In this document: positions 12,445-20,108 of the stretch, piece by piece | Numbering within the stretch: position 1 is the stretch's first letter | Layout: each line of letters opens with the position of its first letter | DNA from: Hyaloperonospora brassicae | Lineage: Eukaryota > Oomycota > Peronosporomycetes > Peronosporales > Peronosporaceae | Direction: 5' to 3' | Length of the DNA stretch: 64,000 nucleotides | Assembly (NCBI GenBank): GCA_947650285.1 | Contig: CANTFL010000389.1 | Location: 186,001-250,000 of the forward strand | The notes under the pieces: generated by a model | The model's database searches: none | The model's input: only the letters and a program-made list of their open reading frames with translations | Told to the model about the DNA's origin: nothing | Program-made: the position numbers and the translations under genes

Positions 12445-13048
12445 GCCTCCCCACGTAAAACGTAGGATGCGTGCGCATCCTACGTGGCAATTCGAGTGTG
12501 TATGCATTGCCCTTGCGATGCAACACTCGAAATGGCCCAATGTATTTCGGCAGTAGTTTACTACTGCCGACACTAGTGACTGCATGTCCAGGTAAGTTTA
12601 CCGTAGACAGTAGTACTAGGTCATTAACCTTAAATGAAAGAACATTTGCTCTTCCATTCTTGTCTGCGTTCCGTTTCTGACGGTCCACCGCATTTGCGAT
12701 GGAGTCCTGAACGAAACGGACTACCGCTTCTCGAGTCAGCAGGAAGTTCTCTGCTGACTCTTTGTTTTGTCTGGCAGTGCGCTTCGTGCGCACTGCTAAG
12801 AGATTGCTCTCTTCTTCAGCGAGGTTGTCTTCTTCCTCGCTGACATAATCGTTGGCGATGCTGAATATACCAGCATCGTCATCATCATCCGAATCAATAA
12901 TAGCGTCGTCGCTATTTTTGAGATGATCTTCTTCATCGATGTCGACTTGATCGACATCGGCATCATACGTGACGACGTTAACGTCGACACGTGATGAGCA
13001 AGAGCCAAAACGGTTTTTGCTCGAGCGAGTCCCTCCCCCCTTATCCAA
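11816..13048 (-). CDS. Gypsy pol, part 3: integrase C-terminal region and chromodomain
   Basis: Third pol segment, with an open frame to the stop at 11816. The N-terminal stretch is acidic ([10 protein letters not shown]). A GPF/Y-type integrase C-terminal module follows ([14 protein letters not shown], then [21 protein letters not shown]), then a low-complexity Ser/Arg/Pro linker. A chromodomain closes it ([33 protein letters not shown]), with the aromatic and Trp positions expected of methyl-lysine readers. Such domains steer integration to marked chromatin. It is in a different frame from part 2: at the G-run near 13030-13036 one base would have to be regained to join them. The frame opens at a TTG, so this is a continuation, not an independent start. 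Confidence 0.8.
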   Translation of the reverse strand: MDKGGGTRSSKNRFGSCSSRVDVNVVTYDADVDQVDIDEEDHLKNSDDAIIDSDDDDDAGIFSIANDYVSEEEDNLAEEESNLLAVRTKRTARQNKESAENFLLTREAVVRFVQDSIANAVDRQKRNADKNGRANVLSFKVNDLVLLSTVNLPGHAVTSVGSSKLLPKYIGPFRVLHRKGNAYTLELPRRMRTHPTFYVGRLRSYCQYEPSSSDEDSPHVQEHPSSSCVRAPDDPSGRADMIPRNSTEISPRELSPARRIGSGHPARPEAALWHNRRDPSPDQPRDPCGSSARYRSKRSAGRARASSHRAIHRLRDPSRKGRDGEPNHLEEVFPPPPHPLVDAHGDQRFLVERILNHRDDSGSRTSYLVQWRGYPPSWNSWEPRSQLLMDVEGLVRQYDETHPMSPVAHR

Positions 13049-14151
13049 GAGTCACACTCTAGAAGGGTGGGCACTCGTGGATGGCGTAGGCCATTCACGT
13101 AAAACGGTGTGTGCTGTGTTGAAGCATGCACCGAATTATTGATGGCGAATTCCACCATGGGTAGGAATTCGCTCCAACTCGAAAACGAGTGGACATATCC
13201 TCGAAGGATCTCTTCGAGGACACGGTTCGCACGTTCCGTCTGACCATCTGTTTCGGGATGGTCAGAAGTGGACATCTTCAATCGTGTTCCGAGAGTACGG
13301 AACACGGTTTGCCAAAATGCCGCCGTGAACCGAGGGTCACGGTCGGATACGAGTTCACGGGGTAACCCGTGGAGTCTAAAGACCGTGTCTAGAAAGACAC
13401 GAGCACAACCTTGAGCCTTGATCGACTCAGGGACAGCAGCAAGATGGACCATCTTGCTGAATCGGTCAACAAACACAAGAATACCATTATTCTTGTGAGC
13501 GTCTTCGGGAAACCCGAAGACGAAGTCCATGGAAACGGACTGCCAGCACTCTGTCGGAACAGGCAGAGGCTGCAATGGCGCACGGGATGAAGGACTAGGC
13601 TTCACCCGTTGACAAACCTCGCAAGCACGTATGTACTTGCGAACAAACTGATACTGGCGGGGCCAGTAAAAGTCGCGACTTACCGTGAGGTAAGTCTTTT
13701 CTCTACCACGATGGCCGCTTGTTGGGGCATCGTGACACTCATACATGATGCGCAAACGCAAATCATGATGAGCGGGTACGACGACACGAGGCGTGTCGTC
13801 GGCAACAGCTGTATAGTACAGCAATCCGTTGCGTGTACTATACCGATCCGATGAGGATCGGTACAAAGCCGGTAAATCCCTCATGGATTTACTGGATGGA
13901 TTCACCAGATGATCCATCAATCGCAGAAGATCCTTATCTTCCGCGTATGCCTTTCGTACGTCGTCAAGTAAACTTGACGACGGGACACTGACTGACAGTG
14001 TCGCAACAGTGGGCTTATCCTCACTGTTGGATTGTGCGTCCGGCTCGAAATCGGGCCGGCGCGAAAGCGCATCCGCGACGACATTGAGTCGTCCCGGTTT
14101 ATACTCCACGGAGAAGTTATACTCCGCGAAGAAAGACAGCCACCTCGCCAT
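12796..14151 (-). CDS. Gypsy pol, part 2: end of RNase H and integrase core
   Basis: The segment opens with the conserved RNase H/connection motif (SVEYKPGRLNVVADALSRRP). The integrase zinc-binding HHCC domain follows (HDAPTSGHRGREKT ... CEVCQRVKPS), then the DDE core: MDFVFGFPE, LVSDRDPRFTAAFW and the catalytic Glu in DGQTERANRVLEEIL. About 451 codons are open, of which the C-terminal 35 or so are out-of-frame tail after the G-run. It overlaps part 1 near 14117-14151, where a single extra base splits what should be a continuous HLS/RMARW motif. The catalytic residues are all present. Confidence 0.85.
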   Translation of the reverse strand: MARWLSFFAEYNFSVEYKPGRLNVVADALSRRPDFEPDAQSNSEDKPTVATLSVSVPSSSLLDDVRKAYAEDKDLLRLMDHLVNPSSKSMRDLPALYRSSSDRYSTRNGLLYYTAVADDTPRVVVPAHHDLRLRIMYECHDAPTSGHRGREKTYLTVSRDFYWPRQYQFVRKYIRACEVCQRVKPSPSSRAPLQPLPVPTECWQSVSMDFVFGFPEDAHKNNGILVFVDRFSKMVHLAAVPESIKAQGCARVFLDTVFRLHGLPRELVSDRDPRFTAAFWQTVFRTLGTRLKMSTSDHPETDGQTERANRVLEEILRGYVHSFSSWSEFLPMVEFAINNSVHASTQHTPFYVNGLRHPRVPTLLECDSWIRGEGLARAKTVLALAHHVSTLTSSRMMPMSIKSTSMKKIISKIATTLLLIRMMMTMLVYSASPTIMSARKKTTSLKKRAIS

Positions 14152-16660
14152 TCTTTGACGAGAGGTGTGGGCTGTTTACGGCCGTGCGTAATGACGCATG
14201 GTCCGTGTAGACAACAAACGGTCTATCTCCCAAGAGATAGACGCGAAACTTAGCCAGTGCGTATTTCATGGCAAGGAGTTCCTTGTCATGCACTGGGTAA
14301 TTACGCTCAGCTGCTTGCAGCTGACGCGACTGATAACAGATGACGCGCTCCGCGCCATCTGCATCGAACTGCATTAACGCACAGCCGATTGCGAAATCGC
14401 TGGCGTCACAGACCACATGAAATGGTCTGTCCTGATCTGCAATCGCCAAGATCGGCGATTGCATCAAGCTTTGCTTGATACCTTCAAAGGAACGCTGGCA
14501 CTCAGCGTTCCATGACCACTTGACATTTTTCTTGAGCAAGCAAGAAAGATGAACAGTCATCTCGGCGTAGTTGCGCGAGTACTTGTGCAAGTACGCCGCA
14601 AGACCAAGGAACTTCCTTAGTCCCTTGACATCGACTGGCACTGGCCAGTCGGTGATCGCCTTGATCTTTTCGGGATCAGGGCGTACGCCGTGTTTACCCA
14701 CGATGCACCCAAGAAGTGGTATTTCGCTAGCCGCGAATATACACTTCTTGAGGTTGGCGTACAACTTATACTTGCGCATAAGTTGAAGAACCTGACGAAC
14801 GTGAGTTCTGTGAACTTCAACGTCCGTCTTTCCGTCCATAGCCCGGCTATGGACGAACACATCGTCGAAGTAACTCGGTGCGAAGTCTCGCACCGGTCTC
14901 AACAGATTTGTGACACATCTGTTGAACGTTGCAGGGGCATTGCTCAGCCCCTGTGGCATCACTAGCCACTCCCACAGCATCCCGCTGGGGGTACTCACTG
15001 CCGTGAACGGGACGTCCCGTTCACGCATCAGGATCTGATAGAATCCATCCATCAGATCCATGGACGAAAAGATGGTACTCTTTGACATACCATCTATGAT
15101 TACGTCCTTCCTCGGTATCGGCGTCTGAGCCGGTACCGTTGCAGCATTCAATTTGTTGAATGCGTGCACTATCCGCCACCCTCCTGTGGCCTTTCGCACA
15201 CAGAAGGTCGGAGAGCTGTGAGGGGATGTTGATTCCCTCACATGGCCCGCTGCTAAGCGATCGGCAAAGAACTTGCCGATCGCTAGTACTTGTTCACGAG
15301 GCAGTGGCCACTGCTTCATGACACAGTACTTCGAGCCCGGTTTGAGCTCGATCTCGTGTCGAGTGCCTTTGTCCTTAGGCAACTCGCAAGGTACGGATTC
15401 AGGGAACACATCCCTGAATTCGATCAAATCCTTATACAAAGGATTTGCCTGAAGTGACTCCCAGGATTGAGACGTGTATCGCTCAATCCGAGTCTTCTCA
15501 TCGAGGACACTTTCGTCCATCGATGAGCTGCTGAGAACCCGTTCGTTCTCAGCAAATACTGTTGCCGACCGAATATCGGTCACATACTCATCCTCTGTGA
15601 CGAGTATGCAGATCTGCTTGACTTTGCCACTACGCAGATCACGCAAGAACCGTTTCGGTTCTAGCGTTGGCAACTGAGTTATCTCCGAAGTCAACTTCGG
15701 AGGCACAATCAGATCAAGCGTATAAGCGCCTACGCTTGATCCGTCATTAACCAAGACGTTCAACGTCTCGGTTTCTTCCTGGGAACTTGCTTCCACAGGT
15801 TGCTGAGGGCCTAATTCCTCAGCAAGCGACTCTTGAGGAATTCCTTCCTCAAGTACGTGGGGACTTATTCCCTCGACGTCTTCCGACTGTGGCTGTGCAA
15901 CCACAGTCAGGAACCGATCCTCTACGGTCGACTCTCCAGTCGACCTAGGATTTTCATGTTGCCCCTTGGGGGCAACAGATTTCTTTCTTCTAAGATGCTG
16001 CCCGCTAGGTATGCATCCATGTCCCGGTCCACTCGACTTATTCGAGTGGTGGACCTTCGGCGCAGCCTGTACATCTGTACAGCCGCCGGGAGCTTGCTCC
16101 ACAGTGTAGTGATCAACTACACTGTGATCTTGTGCAGTCGTGCTAACGACCGTACCGCAAGTGAGGCCATCGCACTCACTCGCAGAACATCCACACGCTT
16201 GTGGACGCTCCAAGATGTTCATCAGATGGCCATCTGATGAACAAGCGGCAGGCATCTTCACGGATCGATGCTGCCAGCTCACCCTTGGCTCGTACTTTCT
16301 GAGCCAAGGTAATCCCAGGATGACATCAAATTTGTCATCCAGATCTAGTACGATGAAGTCATCATCGTACTGTTCGCCCTCTAACGTGTAGTGGATTCCT
16401 ACTACACCTTTCTCAACGGTTATCGATGCGCCTGTTGCAAGGCGCACCGTCATCCTTGTGAGGGGAATGTCGCGCTCAACGAACTTGAGCCTACGACCCT
16501 CTAGTGACTGGCGACGAACAAAGTTGTTCGACGCCCCACAGTCTACTAGGGCACGAAGCGACAAATCATTTGTCGCTTCCAACTTCAAGGTGATGAGCGA
16601 AACGTCATCACCAGGTGCAGAGACACACAATGATTGTGTATCTGGAGCAACTTTCGTCAA
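14117..16660 (-). CDS. Gypsy pol, part 1: protease, reverse transcriptase, RNase H
   Basis: In order: a retropepsin-like motif (ALVDCGASNNFV, with DCG where DSG or DTG is usual); a long linker; reverse transcriptase with WRIVHAFNKLNAATVP, MDLMDGFYQI and the catalytic YFDDVFV; then RNase H with VVCDASDFAIGCAL, HDKELLAMKYAL and VVYTDHASL. The open frame extends upstream of the TTG at 16660 into the end of gag in the -1 frame, so pol is probably made as a Gag-Pol fusion (see the heptamer at 16726-16732). The frame ends at 14117 after a one-base change near 14140-14150. RT and RNase H motifs are intact. Confidence 0.9.
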   Translation of the reverse strand: MTKVAPDTQSLCVSAPGDDVSLITLKLEATNDLSLRALVDCGASNNFVRRQSLEGRRLKFVERDIPLTRMTVRLATGASITVEKGVVGIHYTLEGEQYDDDFIVLDLDDKFDVILGLPWLRKYEPRVSWQHRSVKMPAACSSDGHLMNILERPQACGCSASECDGLTCGTVVSTTAQDHSVVDHYTVEQAPGGCTDVQAAPKVHHSNKSSGPGHGCIPSGQHLRRKKSVAPKGQHENPRSTGESTVEDRFLTVVAQPQSEDVEGISPHVLEEGIPQESLAEELGPQQPVEASSQEETETLNVLVNDGSSVGAYTLDLIVPPKLTSEITQLPTLEPKRFLRDLRSGKVKQICILVTEDEYVTDIRSATVFAENERVLSSSSMDESVLDEKTRIERYTSQSWESLQANPLYKDLIEFRDVFPESVPCELPKDKGTRHEIELKPGSKYCVMKQWPLPREQVLAIGKFFADRLAAGHVRESTSPHSSPTFCVRKATGGWRIVHAFNKLNAATVPAQTPIPRKDVIIDGMSKSTIFSSMDLMDGFYQILMRERDVPFTAVSTPSGMLWEWLVMPQGLSNAPATFNRCVTNLLRPVRDFAPSYFDDVFVHSRAMDGKTDVEVHRTHVRQVLQLMRKYKLYANLKKCIFAASEIPLLGCIVGKHGVRPDPEKIKAITDWPVPVDVKGLRKFLGLAAYLHKYSRNYAEMTVHLSCLLKKNVKWSWNAECQRSFEGIKQSLMQSPILAIADQDRPFHVVCDASDFAIGCALMQFDADGAERVICYQSRQLQAAERNYPVHDKELLAMKYALAKFRVYLLGDRPFVVYTDHASLRTAVNSPHLSSKNGEVAVFLRGV

Positions 16661-16710
16661 GAGATTTGCAAATTCTCTTGAGGTTGCTGGATCAGTAGGG
16701 CGCTCCGCCC

Positions 16711-17865
16711 CTACTGACCCCGACCATTTTTTGATGGTCCGTCTCGCTGTTGCGGCTTCGCAACAGCGCTGGACCCACGCCCATTGCCCTTTCTGGCGAA
16801 TGGTCGTCCATTTCGCTCAGTACTGTTTGGTACTGGACGTGGAGCACTACACTCGTATGCGTAGTGCCCTAACTTCTGACAGCGATTGCACCTCTGCAAT
16901 CGCTTGTTGTTTGAAGAGCGAGGTCTCTCGCTCTCAACATAGCAGAGGTCCATTGGTTCTGGACCTCCGATCTCTTGTCGTCTCGGTGGACGATAAGAGT
17001 TTGAGCTAGCATGAGCCTGTCTCATGCTAAAGTCTTCCTGTTCCGCGGCTGATATCGCTTCTTCAAGCGTATTCAGCTCAAGGCGGAACAGATGGCTCCT
17101 GACGGGCCCTTCTGCGAGCCCTTGCATGAACACCGTAATCAACGTGTGTTCATGTACTGGGTTAGCAGTTATACTACTCGCAAGGAGTCGTATATGTTGT
17201 GCGTAAGCGTGCACATCACGCTTACCCTGCTTGAGTTTCAGGAGCTCTGAACGAGCCCTGAACTCAGCCCGTGGCGGCTCAAACGTTTGTCTGAGCCGGG
17301 ACTTGAAGTCATCTAGCGACCTAAACACGTTTGGGTCGCTACTCTCGAGTCCCAGGGACCAAGTTTTGGCACGCCCTGCCAAGTGGGTCTGAGCAAATGT
17401 GAGTTTCATTTGCTCATCTTCGACGCGACGAGCCCTTAAGGCTCTGTCGAGTTCGACAAACCATAGTAACAGGGAGTCCTCCGGGACTCCACTGTACTTG
17501 GAGATGTCAACTTTCATGACTTCGGGACGACGCGCATGCGCCGTCCCGCCCACAGCAGCATGGAATTGCTGCTGTCTCAACAGCTCCGTCTGTTGAGCAC
17601 CGAGTTCTCTCAACTGCTCGGCCTGTTGAGAGCCTTGCTGGTGAAGCAAGGCTACTTTCTCCCTCTCGAGAGCAAGTTCATTCTGAATGAACTTGGCAAT
17701 AGCGGCATGTTGTTGGTCTCTGTCTAGAGACTCCAACATGGCGCTAACGACGAGTTCGCCTACGGTAGAACTCATTCGTTCTACCGCACCCCATTCGATG
17801 TCACTCAAATGGGTAAACCCTTCACGCGTGGCGTGAAAGGTGTCTTCTTCATCCAACATGTTCAT
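16711..17865 (-). CDS. Gypsy Gag
   Basis: A 384-aa ATG-initiated protein. It has an N-terminal helical region with Gln-rich repeats (LHQQGSQQAEQLRELGAQQ), a retrotransposon-gag fold region (LDRALRARRVEDEQMKLTFA, then LKLKQGKRDVHAYAQHIRLL), and a CX2CX4HX4C zinc knuckle (CNRCQKLGHYAYEC) near residue 335. The C-terminus is basic and Gly-rich. Gag packages the element RNA into virus-like particles. The start lies 44 bp inside the LTR. The same knuckle is recognisable in relic 1 at 3919-4197. The frame is intact. Confidence 0.92.
   Translation of the reverse strand: MNMLDEEDTFHATREGFTHLSDIEWGAVERMSSTVGELVVSAMLESLDRDQQHAAIAKFIQNELALEREKVALLHQQGSQQAEQLRELGAQQTELLRQQQFHAAVGGTAHARRPEVMKVDISKYSGVPEDSLLLWFVELDRALRARRVEDEQMKLTFAQTHLAGRAKTWSLGLESSDPNVFRSLDDFKSRLRQTFEPPRAEFRARSELLKLKQGKRDVHAYAQHIRLLASSITANPVHEHTLITVFMQGLAEGPVRSHLFRLELNTLEEAISAAEQEDFSMRQAHASSNSYRPPRRQEIGGPEPMDLCYVESERPRSSNNKRLQRCNRCQKLGHYAYECSAPRPVPNSTERNGRPFARKGNGRGSSAVAKPQQRDGPSKNGRGQ
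16726..16732 (-). promoter_or_regulatory. Candidate -1 ribosomal frameshift heptamer (A AAA AAT)
   Basis: In the gag frame the minus strand reads TCA AAA AAT, just before the gag stop at 16711. The heptamer A AAA AAT fits X XXY YYZ, and a -1 slip here enters the pol frame, which stays open from this point to 14117. Inference from the frame relation only. Confidence 0.45.
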
Positions 17866-17899
17866 GTTGGATGATGTGGTCCTTGATAGGACTACAAAG

Positions 17900-17907
17900 T
17901 GCTACCA
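17900..17907 (-). other. Gypsy primer-binding site
   Basis: On the minus strand TGGTAGCA follows the 5' LTR after two bases. It complements the 3' end of a tRNA ending TGCTACCA, which fits initiator tRNA-Met. Only eight bases of match were judged. Confidence 0.6.
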
Positions 17908-17909
17908 GG

Positions 17910-18300
17910 TGTAACGGGGCACACCCTTGCGTAACTTAACGCAAGGGTTTTGGGTGCCCCGACGGACGTACACGTGGCAAGCGAGGAAGCGTAGGTAGGG
18001 TAAAAGTAGAACTGTTATATTAATATAATTAAGTCTTTAAACTACTGTCTCTTCGTTTGACTTAGTTTAACTATACTAATATAACTGGATGTATGGTGAC
18101 GTCTCGTCACCACTCATTGCGCGCGTCTTGCGGCGATTGGTGGGTTGATATCATCACGATATCAACCAATGAACAGACCCTTTGGTCGACCCTTCAATAT
18201 CACCACTTTGGTGATATTGTTTAAAGAATATCCATCTTTATATTCTTTATTGTCACTTTCCTTAAAGTGACAATTTCATGTAACGGGCTGCCCCGTTACA
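17910..18300 (-). repeat. Gypsy 5' LTR (element orientation)
   Basis: 391 bp, TG...CA ends, apparently identical to 10315-10705. It would carry the element promoter. No TATA box was assigned. Confidence 0.95.
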
Positions 18301-18305
18301 AACGA
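18301..18305. repeat. Gypsy target-site duplication, right (aacga)
   Basis: Repeats 10310-10314. Copia coding sequence resumes directly after it. Confidence 0.9.
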
Positions 18306-18416
18306 GGTACAATCATGCCGAAATACGTACCTCCATACCAGATATTTGCGGATGCATTGACGAAGGCGCTGGATTTGTACAAGCTTGACAGTCTTCGCGC
18401 TCTTCGGTTGCAGTGA
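18306..18416 (+). pseudogene. Copia RNase H C-terminal end, beyond the gypsy insertion
   Basis: This is the displaced last part of copia pol. One frame reads KYVPPYQIFADALTKAL and ends at a TGA at 18414-18416, which is the usual C-terminal context of copia RNase H. It follows directly after the second copy of the gypsy target duplication (18301-18305). An additional one-base shift separates it from the upstream frame. Confidence 0.7.
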
Positions 18417-18427
18417 CCACAACACGG

Positions 18428-18438
18428 TAGAGAAGGAG
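18428..18438 (+). other. Copia polypurine tract
   Basis: The purine-rich agagaaggag lies immediately before the 3' LTR start TGTTGG at 18439. This is the expected position of the plus-strand DNA primer. Confidence 0.5.
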
Positions 18439-18655
18439 TGTTGGAAGGTGACGGGTGACGGGAAGTGGTCCGTGCTACATTCGGGTTTCGGACCACGCGC
18501 GACGTTTTACGGTCAGTGCGACATCGGCGACTACGATGTGGGTACAGAGCGCTGTTTAAAGATGGTGGTGAGAAGGAAAGCCGACAAATGCGTAGTATAG
18601 AATCAGTATCAGTTTCAGATTTACACTTAAAGATGGAGGCTGGATTAAAACAGGT
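18439..18655 (+). repeat. Copia 3' LTR segment
   Basis: Homologous to 5834-6052. The LTR probably continues beyond 18655, perhaps to about 18790, but the other copy gives no support there. Confidence 0.65.
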
Positions 18656-19932
18656 GAGCCTACAAACAAACGCGCTTTGTAAAAGAAAAACTGCGTTTGT
18701 AAATAATTGATAGGTATATTCTCTCAATATTGCTTCGTTTGTCTTTCGTTAGCTACATTGAACTAGCACTTGCACTACAGCTACCTGCTCACCGCCTAAT
18801 GCGCGCGTCTTGTATCTGAAACATCTCACAAGAATACAGAAACGGCCATTAGCTATTTGCAGAATGTTTCGACTACGTCCACTAACCTTGACTGCTGCCA
18901 TATGTCATATAGCGATGTGCTGGAAGGTAAGATAGGTTTTGCGTCCCAGCTGAGCTAAATGCCTATCGGAACGACATTGCAAATTCCGTGCGTCTCTGCG
19001 AGCTCTGGCGTATGACAGTCATCAATCTCCTACCCTTATCGCCACAGCCGGTGGAATGACTGCTTCTTCAGTTGGTAGCGGTGACGCTGTAGGTGCTAGG
19101 AGCTAGGAGCGCTGATTTGTGGGGCTAAAGATGCGAGACCTTGTGCATCAAAGCGTCGAACCATTTGCTCATCTGCGTTTCTTTGCCCGCGATCGCTGTT
19201 GAGCCAATCAAGTGTGTGCGAGTGTGTGCGTGCTTACAGGCCCCATAGTGGTCGCGATTTGTGACGGAACCACACATTGACGCTTCCGTTGCATGTAACT
19301 GGATGAAAAGGGGAGTTGCTAGATCGCACTATGCAGGGTACACTTGCATGACTTACAAACGACTCCTCAACAGAAAGTAGCTGCGGACAAGTTCCGATAC
19401 AACCTTACGCACATTTGCTGATAGCCTTTCCCTGGAAACACCAAAAGGCACATCTCGGATCGAATCGGACGCTTCCAAGCTATCAGTCTCATCACCATTA
19501 CATGCATCGTCGTGTCTACAGCTATCACACGGGTACTACGTCAACTCCTCCAAAAACCACCAAAGCATGACATCGGAAACTCTATCGTCACCCCCGGAAC
19601 GCTGATTGTCGAATAGTGATTGACAAGTCGCGATTGTTACGAGCGCGAGCTCTTTTTCGCTGCCAGCCAGTATCCCATTCCGTACATACCTTAACATTAG
19701 ACCCCCGCTGGTCCAACTAGTATGATAGAAAGAAGGAAAAACGCGGCGACGCACTTTCAACTGGGCGCGAAAGCGACCGGCCATCTTTTTTGTGCACCAC
19801 ACCACATATCCCACCCCTTGCTCGTCTCAGTCGTACATAGTCGAGCATCTATCAGCACACTCCCACACTCCCAGCTCTCGCTCGCCGCCTTTGCCCGCGC
19901 GCGCGCAGTTACACATTCCGCCTCCTCCCAAG
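18656..19932. other. Intergenic and upstream region of the BRCT gene
   Basis: Contains the remainder of the copia LTR and unique sequence. The reading frame of the next gene is open back to 19722, but the region before 20109 is low complexity and may be leader. No RNA gene was seen. Confidence 0.5.
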
Positions 19933-20068
19933 CCGACCTGCACTCTCCCCCCACACCGACCTTCACTCTCGCCCCCACTCCGACCTTCACTCTCGCCCCC
20001 ACTCCGACCTTCACTCTCGCCCCCACACCGACCTTCACTCTCACCCCCACTCCGACCTTCACTCTCGC
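19933..20068 (+). repeat. 24-bp tandem repeat at the 5' end of the BRCT gene
   Basis: Five close copies of a pyrimidine-rich 24-bp unit (starting about 19956, 19980, 20004, 20028 and 20052) plus a degenerate first copy. If translated they give PTPTFTLA repeats. The unit length is a multiple of three, so the frame stays open either way. Confidence 0.85.
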
Positions 20069-20108
20069 TTTCCCTCGCTCGCGCGCGCGCTCGTCCTCAG
20101 CGACGCCC

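Larger units (their letters stand above)
10315..18300 (-). mobile_element. Young Ty3/gypsy (chromodomain-bearing) LTR retrotransposon
   Basis: A 7986-bp element in minus orientation, bounded by 391-bp LTRs that show no difference on my reading, and by the target duplication aacga. Order along the minus strand: LTR, primer-binding site, gag, protease, reverse transcriptase, RNase H, integrase, chromodomain, polypurine tract, LTR. RNase H before integrase is the Ty3/gypsy order, and the chromodomain places it among chromovirus-like elements. It carries an extra 535-codon ORF antisense to gag-pol next to the 3' LTR. The whole element is unusually rich in short perfect inverted repeats. Pol is split by two single-base frame changes, so this copy may be non-autonomous despite its youth, unless these are sequencing errors. 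Confidence 0.95.
5834..18655 (+). mobile_element. Ty1/copia retrotransposon, decayed, interrupted by a gypsy insertion
   Basis: A copia-order element (gag, protease, integrase, reverse transcriptase, RNase H) runs on the plus strand with homologous LTR segments at its two ends (5834-6052 and 18439-18655). Coding frames carry many stops and shifts. The gypsy element at 10315-18300 has inserted in the RNase H region: coding similarity stops at 10314 and resumes at 18306. The LTR segments differ at roughly one base in ten, so the copia insertion is much older than the gypsy one. Outer ends of the LTRs beyond the homologous segments are unresolved. Confidence 0.75.

Noticed and set aside
10315..18300. 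Hairpins read as CRISPR repeats, terminators or attachment sites
   Set aside because: Arms and loops differ from hairpin to hairpin with no repeated unit, and the context is a eukaryotic retrotransposon.
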